A program made the translations under genes and the position numbers. Shown piece after piece: positions 40,248 through 51,720 of a stretch of 64,000 bases of DNA (positions within the stretch are counted from its first letter, which is position 1; each line of letters begins with the position of its first letter). The notes under the pieces were generated by a model. That model saw only the letters and a program-made list of their open reading frames with translations, was not told the DNA's origin and ran no database searches. The stretch is from assembly GCA_022606425.2 (NCBI GenBank), contig JAHDVF020000174.1, forward strand, positions 1 through 64,000, in the 5' to 3' direction. The DNA comes from Lepidostoma basale (taxonomy: Eukaryota; Arthropoda; Insecta; Trichoptera; Lepidostomatidae).

Positions 40248-41533
40248 TTAGGTGTATAACTTTGCTTCCGCCGTTTTTTTCCGAAATTCGAGGCTTTATC
40301 GTAAAAAACTGGTTATACATTTATGATTCAAAGTATTGTCCATCGCTGGCCACTACTTTCTCCCATCTTTCGGGCAGCATACGAATCCCGCGTTGAAAAA
40401 ACTGGTCATCTTTTGAAGCGATCCACGAATCGATCCAATTTTTTACTTCTTCATAATACCGGAAGTGCTGGTCAGCTAGGCCGTGTGCCATTGATCGAAA
40501 CAAGTGATAGTCCGAAGGAGCAACATCTGGAGAATACGGCGGGTGGGGTAGGACTTCCCATTTCAAAGTTTCCAAGTATGTCTTGACCACTTTCGCAACA
40601 TGGGGTCGAGCATTGTCATGCTGTAAAATCACATTATCATGTCTCTCGTTGTATTGCGGCCGTTTGTCTTTCAATGCTCGGCTCAAACGCATTAATTGCG
40701 TTCGATAACGATCGCCTGTGATTGTTTCAGTCGGTTTTAACAACTCATAATACACTACGCCGGGCTGGTCCCACCAAATACTGAGCATAACCTTGGAACC
40801 GTGAATATTCGGTTTGGCCGTCGACGTGGAAGCATGGCCGGGATATCCCCATGATTTTCTGCGCTTGGGATTATCGTAATGAACCCATTTCTCGTCCCCA
40901 GTCACAATGCAATGCAGAAATCCCTTCCGTCATTGCCTTGCAAGCAGCTGTTCACAAACACACAAACGCCGTTCAACATCTCTCGGCTTCAACTCGTACG
41001 GCACCCAATTTCCTTGTTTCTGAATCATTCCCATGACTTTCAGGCGTTTTGAAATGGCTGGTTGCGTTACTCCCAATGATCCTGCCAATTCTTGTTGCGT
41101 TTGACACGAGTCTTGATCAAGTAATGCCTCCAATTCTGCATCTTCGAAAACCTTCTCTCTTCCACCGCCATGCTGGTCTTCGACGTTAAAATCACCGTTC
41201 TTGAAGCGTTGAAACCGCTCTCGGCATGTTCTTTCACTAATAGCGGCCTCACCATAGGTATTTGAGAGCATTCGATGAGCCTCAGCCGCAGATTTCTTCA
41301 TATTAAAGCATAAAATTAAAACCTCCCGCAAATGACGAGAATTTGCTCGTAAGCTGACATGTTTAATCGGGAATAACTTTATGATGCAGACACAAATCGA
41401 CTAATATTTCGATGGCGTTATGTTTACAAATACTTAAGCTTATTGTATGACATCTATGATCTATTTATTCCAACTACCACTTACCGCTACTGCCATCTAT
41501 TGCAAAACGGCGGAAGCAAAGTTATACACCTAA
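40248..41533 (-). mobile_element. mariner transposon, full length, inactivated
   Basis: 1286 bp with identical ~30-bp terminal inverted repeats (40248-40277 and 41504-41533; TTAGGTGTATAAC...GTTATACACCTAA), flanked by TA on both sides (40246-40247, 41534-41535). Full length is typical of mariner. Inserted in the decamer array. Confidence 0.92.
40321..41331 (-). pseudogene. mariner transposase, one internal stop
   Basis: The frame runs through helix-turn-helix region (KKSAAEAHRMLSNTYGE, CRERFQRFKNGDF), a second HTH (QELAGSLGVTQPAISKRL) and the catalytic domain: Asp in TGDEKWVHYDN, Asp in LQHDNARPH, and Asp in PSDYHLF, 34 residues after the second, i.e. DD34D. A single TGA at 40932-40930 interrupts it; both sides are in the same frame, and the stop sits just before the first catalytic block. 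No ATG is present at the expected N-terminus, so the start codon also appears lost. Otherwise no frameshift. Transposition would need a helper elsewhere. Confidence 0.92.
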
Positions 41534-41569
41534 TAATATTTTATATTATGTTATGTTATGAATATATAA

Positions 41570-41672
41570 TGTTATCACTGAAGAAGGACTGTTATTTATA
41601 TAAGTATTTTTTAATATAAGTGTTGTATACGAGTATAAAAAGTATATAAAAAAGAAAAAGAGAAATATTATG
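41570..41672 (+). mobile_element. Family B1 remnant, single arm
   Basis: CTGAAGAAGGACTG at 41578 keeps the core and half of stem II, then a deletion; the rest matches the GTGTTGTATA...AAAAAGAAAAAG end of family B. Confidence 0.5.
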
Positions 41673-41738
41673 TTATATTTCATTTGCATTCAATCACAAA
41701 TATCGAAAATCAAATATTTGAAGTAATCATAAATGATC

Positions 41739-41965
41739 TCCATATGATCAATCAAATGCAAATGTAAGAAATGGATGCAGTGCGAATGATAGTGTCATTA
41801 ACAAAATAATGAAATTACCAGATGGTTTGGACACGTGAAAAGAATGAATGAAGAAAGAACGATAAAAAAGTATGTATATGTAAAAGACGTAAACGGAACT
41901 AGAAACAAAGTAACACTGAGGAAAACATGGCACGATCCAATCAATCAAATATTAATTGTTGGTGA
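41739..41965 (+). mobile_element. TTAG-type RTE fragment
   Basis: Plus: WFGHVKRMNEERTIKKYVYV-like with changes, then GTRNKV, RKTWHDPINQIL. Confidence 0.6.
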
Positions 41966-42074
41966 CATGAGGAGTCGGATATATATATATTCAGAATAGA
42001 ACAGTGTGACAGTACATTATTTCTGCCTACCCCTTCGTGGGTAGGCAGAAATAATGCCATAAAATCCATAAAGT

Positions 42075-42240
42075 CCCCTAACTAACCATCACGCCGTCTC
42101 CCCGAAGGGGTAGGCAGAAAGAATGGACTGCCACACTTTTCTTTCCTGACATATTTCTCTCGCTTCCTCAACATTCATACATCGTGTCATGCACGCGCGT
42201 CGATTTCTCTGACTCCTCACATGGCCGACTTTCAATATTT
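42075..42240 (-). mobile_element. TTAG-type RTE fragment ending at the TTTA array
   Basis: CTAACTAACCATCACGCCG, GACTGCCACACTTTTC, GCGCGTCGATTTCTCTGAC; cut at the (TTTA)n array. Confidence 0.7.
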
Positions 42241-42490
<250 letters not shown>

Positions 42491-42829
42491 AAAGTCCCCT
42501 TCTGGCGCAAAATCATGTACCATGTTTTGCGTTGTTTTGTGTGATTGGGACATATAAATACCTGTATATAGGAATTAAACTAGATAAAATGTTGCCTGGA
42601 GACACTTTTGCCTTTATTTTTGGATTGTTGCATTCCTCAGTTAACGTATATCCCACATGGATGGGGAACGGGCCTAAAGATTGTATGAGCGAAGCTGACG
42701 AAAGGGCACCGCTGCGTCCTATAATAACTTCGAGTAAGCGGTGAGAAACCTTCTTTGTCTTTATTTAACTGTATCTTTGGTCATTTTTATTTGTATTAAC
42801 CGTCAAAATATGTTACCCTACAATGAATA

Positions 42830-42868
42830 CCTCTTCGTGGAGACCGCGTGATGGTTATTTAGTTAGTT
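42830..42868 (+). mobile_element. Minimal RTE 3' end
   Basis: CTCTTCGTGGAGACCGCGTG followed by a short TTAG tail. Confidence 0.45.
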
Positions 42869-43039
42869 ATTCTCAGTATTTACAACGAGCTTCTATTTAC
42901 CAAAAAACTTCCATCGCCAACATTGGTCCCGATAAGATTTATTATGTTTGAGAGCAGTGTGTTTTGTACTCGGAGGTAGCCACCCGTCTCTTTCCTCTGT
43001 CTCCAGGGGCCTGTCTGTGAGAAGCTGAGGAGGCGCCCT

Positions 43040-43381
43040 GTGTCCATTTATGACGAGGCACCTTTTGGAATTTGTATAGCGCGCAAGCACAACGGTGCGT
43101 ATAAAATCATTCGCGCGCTTCGAGTTAGACCGATTCAAAAGTGGATTCCAAACGACGCCCGAGGAAATGAAGTCAAATCGATCCAAGCCGTGGCAAATAC
43201 ACAATCAAATGGTATTCTGAGGTTAATTTTGCATTTCCAGGTCAGCAAATACAGACCTACGAATTTAGTTTATAAATTTGGAACAGCTTACGTAAGATCT
43301 TGGTCAACAGATCTATTAATATGCTGTCAACAACATGATCTTGGCTACAATCCATTGTCTTTCTTATTTATCTCCAGATAA
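43040..43381 (+). other. Unassigned 113-codon ORF
   Basis: Frame: MSIYDEAPFGICIARKHNG, ALRVRPIQKWIPNDARGNEV. I do not recognise it. GC content is higher at 42960-43200 than nearby. No splice or promoter argument. Confidence 0.2.
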
Positions 43382-43418
43382 ATTGTCAACGGTTCAAATT
43401 AGATTGTATTTTTTTTAT

Positions 43419-43485
43419 CATCACGCCGTCTATCCGTAGATGTAGGCAGAAAGAATGAACTGCCACACTTTAACCGACATTGTGC
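43419..43485 (-). mobile_element. RTE 3' end fragment
   Basis: TCATCACGCCGTCTATCCG and GAACTGCCACACTTTAACCG. Confidence 0.5.
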
Positions 43486-43519
43486 TAGATTAATACTTTA
43501 AATACCTTCTTATTCATTC

Positions 43520-43640
43520 AGTAGAGTGTCAGTTTCTCCCGACATTGACTATCACTCTACAGTATGCATCTTTATCACTGGCAGCTTGAATCAAATCCTG
43601 AACGCTTCTTAAACCAGTCCAGTACATTTTGTGATGGAGC
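43520..43640 (-). mobile_element. LINE-like remnant
   Basis: CATTGACTATCACTCTACAG and GGCAGCTTGAATCAAATCC match segments at 13805 and 50315. Confidence 0.35.
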
Positions 43641-43729
43641 CAGGACATTCGACATTCACACAAAAATATTATTAATTATTTTACAAAGAACCGAAGCTAT
43701 AATTTAATTTAAAACAAAATTAAATCTAG

Positions 43730-43960
43730 ATTTTTTTATGAATAATGACACTTTTCTCCATTTTAGAGATTATTTTTCTCGACATATTTCGAAGGCTTCA
43801 TCATCGGGAGAACGATATAAACAGTTTATATCGTTCTCCCGATGATGAAGGTGTAAAGCCTTCATACATGTCGAGAAAAATAAACTGAAAAGTGGAAAAA
43901 ACAGTATTTTAATTCATACAAATTTGTTACTATGGAATCCCACAGATTTAACGCATTAAG
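43730..43960. mobile_element. Family E ribozyme unit, inverted pair
   Basis: Two arms meet at the palindrome 43811-43836. The minus hammerhead has core CCGATGA (43807-43801), stem II GAAG/CTTC, GAAAT (43790-43786), GTC, and perfect stem I TTCTC/GAGAA. The plus arm has the same CCGATGA core (43839-43845), a longer stem II, lost GAAAC, GTC and the same stem I. The U4-to-C change in both arms suggests the family spread in this form. Confidence 0.6.
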
Positions 43961-43964
43961 TATG

Positions 43965-44814
43965 GTACATCTAAAATTTCAAAAAAATTAAATCTTTAAA
44001 ACTGTCTGTAAGTGCAGAGCTGTCATTGTGGCCACTCAAGCTTATTAAATGATATATACTATTTATACTTATTAAATGTATCTATACACATTTTATTGAT
44101 TTTAAAAAAATGATTTTTTTTTCGATAATAAATCATCCAAAGATATCGAATACTACGATCTATGGCGTAAAATTTGCTTTTGGGTCATAGACAAAATTTT
44201 CATTTATGTTTCGCTAAATTATTTATCTTTCATAAAATATAATCCACTGTGAATTTGCATTGAATGAATATTAATATATAATATGTGTGTAATGCCAAAA
44301 AAATATATATTAATCTTTAAAATAATGCTTATTTAACTGAAGATTCCAACATTGTTTAGTGAAATCCCTATTGTGTTGTATAAATAAAATAATCATGAAA
44401 AATATAAAGTGTTTTCTTTTATAATAGGTACCTACTTGTTAAAAATATACGAGTATACAGTAAACGAAATTTTATAAAATGCTTTATTGGATTTTGAATA
44501 CCGAGCGTACCCAATTATGTTAGCGAAGCGTGGAACTGTCAAACAGTCCACCTTTTTAAACTCTGTAGAGGCCGCAGTGTGATGAATTGCGCACCTCATC
44601 GCCACTAATTTAAAAATCTCAATGTTAACGCAATAATAATTATATAATTCTGATGAGAATGATGCCGAGCAAACGATAAAAATATCTTCAAATCGTAAAT
44701 AGTAATATGAATAAAATATTTGAAGCGTAAAAAATCGAAATATACATGGCACGCCTATATTAATACAAATATTATAAATTATCAATTATTAAAGTCTAAT
44801 AGAGGAAGACCAAG
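43965..44814. other. No gene seen
   Basis: AT-rich; a small RTE-variant piece near 44575-44610. Confidence 0.5.
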
Positions 44815-44985
44815 GCTAACTAGCTAACTAACTAACTAACCATCACGCCGTCTACCCGAAGGGGTAGACAGAAAGAATGGACCGCCACACTTTAAACGAT
44901 GCAGCACTACATCCTTCTCTTATCGCCCCCCCGGGAAACGCGGTGTGATGGGTTGCGAAACTCATCGCCACCAATAGGCACACTT
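44815..44985 (-). mobile_element. TTAG-tail RTE fragment (GCGGTGTGATGGG variant)
   Basis: (CTAA)n, CCATCACGCCGTCTACCCG, GGACCGCCACACTTTAAACG, then CGCGGTGTGATGGGTTGCG. Confidence 0.65.
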
Positions 44986-45049
44986 AGTAACTAAAGCGTC
45001 CACAAAATTAATCTAAAATAAATAATGTAAAAGACAAAGATATAAAATA

Positions 45050-45122
45050 AAATAACATTAAAACGTGGCACTATCAAATAAATCAAATATTAAATGTCGG
45101 CCTCGTGAGGAGTCGGAGAAAT
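45050..45122 (+). mobile_element. RTE internal fragment
   Basis: AAAACGTGGCACTATC, AATATTAAATGTCGGCC, GTGAGGAGTCGGAGAAAT. Confidence 0.5.
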
Positions 45123-45561
45123 TAAATAAAACGATGTTTTTTAACTACTTCCACTTTTGTCTTTATTTCGACAACGTCCTGTTTCCCCAGGCTCGGTGGC
45201 ATCGACAGACTGGTGACACTATTGCAAACCAAGTCCTTTATATACATGTAGATGAGGGGTGGTAAACATGATTCTGTACAAAAATAATCTTCAAGTATTT
45301 ATGGTATTACAGGTAGTCAAGAAGATTCGTATTCAGTACAATGGACTTTAAATTTTATTATAGCTTACATATTTATATATAACGTTTAAAAAAATGGTAG
45401 TTTTGCTTTTATTATCACTGAATTTAAATATAATATGTTATAGTTCTTGGTCCATAAGTTTGGCATCGCCTTATTCGGTTTTCTCTATCCATATAGCTGC
45501 CAAGGTCTGGAATCAAACAAAACAATTTTTCGGCAGTAATCGATTCCAGGAATATTTGTAC
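45123..45561. other. No gene seen
   Basis: Nothing recognised. Confidence 0.5.
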
Positions 45562-45674
45562 GATTTATGAATGTTGAGGAAGCGAGAGATGTATGCCAGG
45601 AAATAAAAGGGTGATAGTCCATTCTCCTCCTTCCCCTTCGGAGAGACGGCGTGATGGTTAGTTAGTTAGTTAGA
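45562..45674 (+). mobile_element. TTAG-tail RTE 3' fragment
   Basis: TTTATGAATGTTGAGGAAGC, GATAGTCCATTCTCC, GGAGAGACGGCGTGATGG and TTAG tail. Confidence 0.7.
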
Positions 45675-46204
45675 AGTCGAAAATAACCACAATATAATAT
45701 TAAAAATCTCAATTGAAATGGATTGTAGATTGCGGCGCTCCATCCTATTTAAATACCGCACCCAGAAATCAGCTTGTCACATATTTAATTTATTGTTTCA
45801 AACGATTTATAGTCAGTTTTGAAATTGTCAAAAGAATGTTCTTTAGTGTTATTTAAAAATCGAATGTGGAATTGACTATTACGAGTAAGCAGGTACTTAA
45901 TTTATTGTGAGTCTATCAATGCCAGTTGCTATTGTGAAACTATTCATGGTCACATTGAACTGTGCGGATTAAGTATTGCCTAATTATTATTTGATTACCG
46001 TATGTTTCTTATTCGGTGTTCACATTCATTGGGCAATAACTCAAGCCCCTTCAGTGTGTTTTTTTTGTATAATTAGTAAATCGGTAGCACACCAACGTAT
46101 GATTCAACACACTACAGAATACATTTTTTTAAATCGTTACAAAGTATGGAATGTTACCCGAAATTACCAAAAATCATGTCAGTAAATTGTATTTGTTTAG
46201 GTTT
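45675..46204. other. No gene seen
   Basis: Short frame at 45976 unrecognised. Confidence 0.5.
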
Positions 46205-46335
46205 TTGTTAACACTAGAAATACCCAAGCGGTCAAAACGACCAGTACGATACATTTTTTTGTTAATAATTTTGGTTTTTGTTAACACTAGATATAGGCGG
46301 TCAAAATGACTGGTACGATGAACTTTTTTGTCTTA
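46205..46335 (+). repeat. Tandem pair of piggyBac-end-like sequences
   Basis: Two copies (46208-46255 and 46268-46321) of GTTTTTGTTAACACTAGA... followed by GCGGTCAAAACGACC / GCGGTCAAAATGACT. TTAACACTAGA recalls a TTAA target plus a piggyBac-like terminus. No transposase. Confidence 0.4.
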
Positions 46336-46383
46336 GAAATAAAAAAATCTAAATTACTGGTTTACGCATTTGCTAAGAGTATA

Positions 46384-46628
46384 CTAACTAACTAAAGTAA
46401 CTAACCATCACGCCGTCTCCCGAAGAGGTAGGCAGAATGAGTGGACCGCCACACTGTTCTTTCCTGACGTACTTCTCTTGCTTCATTCATTCTAACATTC
46501 ATACATTACTTAAGTGACCGACATTCAATATTTGATTAATTTGATAGTGGCGTGTTTTCTTCTGCCTTCCTCTATTTCTTGTTTCGTTTACATCGTTAAC
46601 GTATACTTTTTACCATTCTTTTTGTTAG
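46384..46628 (-). mobile_element. TTAG-type RTE fragment
   Basis: CTAACCATCACGCCGTCTCC, GACCGCCACACTGTTC and, with a deletion, the CGTGTTTTCTTCTGCCTTCC segment. Confidence 0.65.
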
Positions 46629-46784
46629 TGTTATAATAAAAATGACTTTTAATGACTTGACATTTTATATATTTTTATTTTATTTATATTTAAAAAAATT
46701 ATAACAACGTTTACGTAACTAGGTAAAATACGAATTTTTAATTTTTAGTTATTGTTTTAAGTTACAATACTTTATAATTTAAAA

Positions 46785-47027
46785 AAATTATATGTTCACG
46801 ATGTAAATGGAACCAGAAATAGAGGAAGACCGAGGAAAACGTGGCACGATCAAATAAATCAAATATTGAATGTCAGCCATGTGAGGAGTCAAAGAAATCG
46901 ACGCGCGTGCATAACACGACGTATGAATGTTGAGGGACCAAGAGAAACATGTCAGGAAAGAAAAGTGTGGCAGTCCATTCTTTCTGCCTACCCCTTCGGG
47001 GAGACGGCGTGATGGTTAGTTAGTTTT
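46785..47027 (+). mobile_element. TTAG-tail RTE fragment, near-consensus
   Basis: KLYVHDVNGTRNRGRPRKTW then HDQINQILNVSHVRSQRNRR, EEAREVCQERKVWQ-like, GGGGAGACGGCGTGATGG, TTAG. It forms an inverted pair with 46384-46628. Confidence 0.78.
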
Positions 47028-47952
47028 TTTTAATTTGACAAAATCGGAAAATTTTAAATGTTAATTATTCGGTTGCCTTAACAATGTTTTAAAACTCCAT
47101 TTAATTTTACAAATAGCTTACAATTAATCAATAAGTTTTGATACAGATATTTTGCTTTATAAGAGAATAGGCAGCTGACTAATCCCTTCGCTCTCAACTA
47201 TTTTAGCTGCAAAATTAAATCATTCATCGCACATGGAGTGTATCAAATATATTTTTCATTTTACCAATTTATAATACACAGTACTGAAATAAATCCCTCC
47301 CTAAAATGGGTTACCCTTGGTGAGAGGCACGAAAGCTATTTACTTGGAAATAAATATTATAAATAAAATTTTAATACTTTATAAAGCCACAGAACCGGCA
47401 AAATTAATATTATTATAATAAACTTTGGCTGTTTAAATATTTACTAATAAACCTCTCGACAGGAGTTACAAAGCCAACTGTAAAATGTTTCCGACAAAGC
47501 GAAATGTTTATCCGAAGGACTCGCAGACAATCGCTTGAGGTTTCGCTGGCTCTCACAGATGCTGGCGGCAGCTTACCGAAACTTTCAAACAGATTTGGCT
47601 GTATAATTAAAATTGAACAAATACCTGTTCCCTTCGATTCGGGGATCCTTTCCCACAGAAAATCATAAAGTTAACTGCAGGAGCAAAAGTTTTATTCGAA
47701 TCGTCTACATTTAAAATCTAAATTCAGAAATCCTTATTACAAAACTGTACAGTACGTACGTATATGCCATATATTATATTATAACTTTAAACCAGGGAAA
47801 AAAAATATACATGATAAATTTAAAAGGAGAATCTGAACTAACATTTTAAAAATAAATTTTGTTACCTATATGAAATATTATGGTAGAAGTTCATTGTAAA
47901 TAATAAAAATAAAATTTAAAAAAGTTAAAAATCTTTTTTAAATGTATATTTA
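47028..47952. other. No gene seen
   Basis: 47440-47650 is less AT-rich and looks unique (CAGATGCTGGCGGCAGC); a conserved non-coding element is possible. Confidence 0.4.
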
Positions 47953-48085
47953 GTTCAAATCCGCTAATGTTTGTGTCTTCGACCGGTTTCACCAGCTCGC
48001 TGCTATCTTCTCATTCGCCATTATCAGAAGACGGCAGCGAGCTTCCGAAACCGGTCGAAAACACAAACATTTGTGGATTTTAACT
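47953..48085. mobile_element. Family F-like palindrome with two decayed hammerheads
   Basis: Inverted arms 47953-48015 and 48024-48085. Plus: CAGAAGA (U4 to A), stem II with one mismatch, GAAAC 48047-48051, CGGTC. Minus: GAGAAGA, GAAAC, CGGTC. Stem III is ACCGGU, as in the 53.7-kb copy. Confidence 0.6.
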
Positions 48086-48179
48086 AATTTTTTTTTAATA
48101 TTATACAAGATTTTTTTTAAATATACCTACATTTTTAAAAGATTTTTTTACCAAAAAAAGATTTTTTTTTCATTATTAA

Positions 48180-48560
48180 CTGACTAACCATCACGCCATG
48201 TCCCCGGCAGAAAGAATGGGATACCACATTGTTCTGTATTGACACACTTCTCTCGCTTCCTCTACATTTATACGTCGTGTCATGCACGCACTTCAATTTC
48301 TGCAAATCCTTACTTTGCCGACATTCTATATTTTATTGATTTGATCGTGCCACGTTGTCTTTGGTCTTCTTCTTTTTCTAGTTCCGTTTACGTCGATTAC
48401 ACAGATACATTCTTCACCATTCTGTCTTCATTCTTTCCTTCCATGTGTCCTTCCATGTTTTCTTTTCCCTTTCATCATTTTGTTCATAATACATTCATTC
48501 ACTTCTAATATTGTATTTGACACTCTATCATATACAGATTTACTACACATTCTCTAACAC
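48180..48560 (-). mobile_element. TTAG-type RTE fragment, long
   Basis: ACTAACCATCACGCCATGTC to the segments encoding the YDRV/NTILEVNEC and MNKMMKGKENMEGHMEG-like region; frameshifted. Confidence 0.65.
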
Positions 48561-48584
48561 TGTTAATATCGTCTTATTCTTCTT

Positions 48585-48890
48585 TTTGTAAGGCTTGCGA
48601 TCTGTTTGGACAGGATATCAAATTTGGGACTATGATAAAGACGTCCAGCTTTCTCTCCATCTCTTCGGTGGTCGTCCTGGTGGTCGACGGCCCTCTGGAG
48701 TCTCGTGCAATACGATCTTGGGAATCCTCGCTGGGTCCATCCTCTCGATATGGTCCCTCCAGAATCGTCTTCTCTGACTATTCCATCTCTCTAGGTCATA
48801 AATTTTGCAATGTTTTTATTTTTGCTATTCTTATGAGATGTTCGGTTCTGACAGTGTCTGTTCTTGCTTCGATTCCGTAAGTCATTATAA
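48585..48890 (-). mobile_element. LINE C-terminal remnant (RRPPGRPPKRW type)
   Basis: Minus strand: RPSRPPGRPPKRWRESW-like text with frameshift, LHETPEG, and upstream EARTDTVRTEHLIRIAKIKT. Confidence 0.62.
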
Positions 48891-48904
48891 GCCTGATACA
48901 TGTG

Positions 48905-49075
48905 TTAATATCCAATTTATTTATTACATATTTTTACATAAAAAAATTCAAAACATGTTCCGGATGTGACCTCCATCCTCAGTTGTAAAATTTAAATATT
49001 TGTTTTTCTCTATTGAAAAATTGGTAATTTTAAGGATTTGTCATAATATGTTGTTCACTTTATAAGGTTTTATAT
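48905..49075 (-). mobile_element. Family D ribozyme remnant
   Basis: Minus strand: CTGAGGA (48982-48976), stem II GGA/TCC, GGAAC, AUGUU. GAAAC has one change. Confidence 0.45.
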
Positions 49076-50284
49076 ATATTTGTGTTTAGTTTTATTTAGA
49101 CCTGAGAATTTTCCTTCCAAAGTCACAACGGAATTCCGTCGTGTAAACGCCTAAACCTCTAGTTTTTAAAAAAGTATTGTGTTTGTTTACAAATAAAATT
49201 TTCATAAAATAAATTTGACACCGACCATTTGATGAGTTTTTTCGCGGGTACTAGTTTCAATATATTTTTTTATACACATAAATTTTTTTTTTTTTCAAAA
49301 TTAGTACTAATAGATTCCAAACCAATAATAACAATTATGTAGATTTTATGTAGCTAAACACTATGGGGAAATAAGATTCACTATACATATTCACAAAACT
49401 TGTCCAGAACAGTTTTATATTTTACAATAATGTTGTATTAAATAAATAAAATAAAATAAAAACAACGCAGACTAATTTGGTTGTTACAATTTCAAAGTTT
49501 GTTAGTTCCACAAATATACACGTTATTGTAGGAGCCAAGGTCATTCCAAAAACCCATAAACGGTGAAATATGTATTTCCTACCCGCTCCATTTTTTGCAT
49601 CCTTTCAAATGCAATCTATTTTTGAAAGTTTTTGGATAGCCGGGCACCGCAGTGAAAATAATAAATGATGGCGTAGGACCGCTTCCTTGCTACCTGGAAG
49701 AAGTGCGGTCTTAAGTCGGGGATCATCAATGTCAGTCCCTTTGACTCCAGAACACAATCCCTCTGTGAAACTCGCGCTTTATGCTATAAAATGCACTCCG
49801 GAGTTTGTGGGAAATGATAAATGGATTTTTTTGTAAGAGCACATGTCAGAAATCATATTATTTATTTAACAGAACAGGATTGAAAGAAAATATATCGTTT
49901 TTAAAGATCCCTTTTAATAAAAAAATGATACTTTAAACATTATGTAGATACGTAGATAAATACTGTATAAAAACGTTAACCCTAATGAAAAAAAGAATGC
50001 GTTTTTAAATAGCCAGCTTTTGTTTGTTCTATAACAGCGAGGCGATAACATGTATTGTGCAGAACTGACGACCGTTAACAAGCTGTGTAAATTGGCTCTA
50101 AAATAGTTCCTAGAAACATTTAAAAAAATATGTACATGTTATGTTCCAATTAAGTTCCTAATTAATGGGGTATATGTTTGATCATATAAATGACTCACAT
50201 TCTTCCTCCCAATGCAATCTATGTTTTAACCTAAGGACATAATTTTTCATTCGAAATTATGATATCACGGAGCTCGGAATGTTT
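49076..50284. other. No gene seen
   Basis: Recurrent terminus GGAATTCCGTCGTGTAAACG at 49130; remainder unique-looking. Confidence 0.5.
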
Positions 50285-50580
50285 CTTCTTCTTCTTTCTG
50301 TGTCTTGTCAGGTCTCCCTAACGTTGACTATCACCCTTGAGTAGGCCTCATGGTGATGACCTGGGGAAAAATATCCAGAGTGGTATCCCCTTGCCTTCTC
50401 TGGAGGATTTTCTGTCGGGGTTACCTTCCCTTAGCTGGGTGTATCCAGTTTTATGGCGCTGGAAGCTCGCCATTCGTCCTCTCTCTATCTGCTTTGGCAC
50501 TAAGTAATATGTGCCACATTGCCCGGGGTTCGCGGGGTCTTTAAAAAGACCTCTCGTGGACGCTAGAGAGTTGGACTTGA
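50285..50580 (-). mobile_element. Probable retroelement remnant with (GAA)n tail
   Basis: Starts TTTCTTCTTCTTCTTTCTG; GACTATCACCCTTGAGTAGG matches 13.8 and 43.5 kb. GC-rich downstream text (GGAAGCTCGCCATTCG). Exact family unknown. Confidence 0.4.
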
Positions 50581-51720
50581 TAGTAGTGTTGCTATTGTAA
50601 ATGCAACATGGCGCCTTACGATATTTTGTAGAGGCTTATTTTGCAGCAAAACATAGCTCATCATAGCCCTACTACCTTTTTGAACCTCACAAAACCTCTC
50701 AGAATCTTTACGATATGAAAAAATAGTAAAACTGAATTTTAAAATTGTATTATAACTAAAATGATTTATTGATATGTATTTTTGGGTATGCATAACAAGT
50801 AAAATCTGAAGTGTTGTTTCTACAGTATATTCCATTATTGGGTAAAATTATTACTTTGTTTTATGTGTTTGAATGACTCAGATGCCAAAATGTATTTATG
50901 TATTTTTATTACCGTACTAAGCAATTCATAAACAATGATCGCAGTAAAGTCAGTGGGTACTTGTAATAAACACTTTTAACACACTGCTAATAACAATACC
51001 ACAAAATGTAAAAAGAACTTCTTGTTACATTAGACAATAATAAATATATAATAAATTCAAATATCATTTCAAAAGCTCTTGAAAATAATTGTTAAGACTT
51101 AAATTTGCGGTAGGTAAGAATACTGTTTCAACGAGAAATGGTTCGCGTTCATTGTTTTCGTCCGGAGCTTTCACAATTCTATTGATTTTATGGTGTCACA
51201 AATTAGTTAAAATCGCAACTGAAATACCCTCATTGAATAATGCATTACCTTCTGGTTTTATGGCACACCGAAAGCTGTCTTGTCGTTGTCACATTTACAA
51301 CAGGAAACCTGAAAAGATGAGCTTTGGGAAACCGCCGACATTGTCACGCTGTCAACTCGGTTTCAATTAATTTATTGGCCCTTCTACCGACCGAACGAGA
51401 TACGCATTCTTCATAGTATTAGGAGCTTCTCGAACGGAGAACGGTAATGACTCGTAAGAAGTAATATTTTATAAGTTACACATTTTTTATGGTTTTATTT
51501 CACTAGTAAATCATGTCTGTTCTAATATACTACAGAGATTTAATTTAAGATATTTTTAATGTCATACTAATGGTTTATTGTATATACACAATACAAATGA
51601 TATGTACATTTTTCATTGTACATTATACATCTGTACATTACTAGGAATGTTGAATACGCTTGGAATGTGTCTATAGGAACGAACCGTTATGGTTCATAAT
51701 AGGTAGAATATTTAAAAACG
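50581..51720. other. No gene seen
   Basis: Unrecognised 90- and 93-codon frames (50563 minus, 51089 plus) without supporting features. Confidence 0.45.

Noticed and set aside
39481..40250. CRISPR-like array
   Set aside because: The direct repeat is a continuous 10-bp tandem without spacers, in a eukaryotic setting.
40930..40932. Frameshift between two mariner open frames
   Set aside because: The two frames are in phase; a single TGA separates them, so it is a nonsense change and not a frameshift.
50563..51370. Two overlapping-region frames of 90 and 93 codons as host genes
   Set aside because: No domain, start context, splice sites or conservation argument; the length is compatible with chance.
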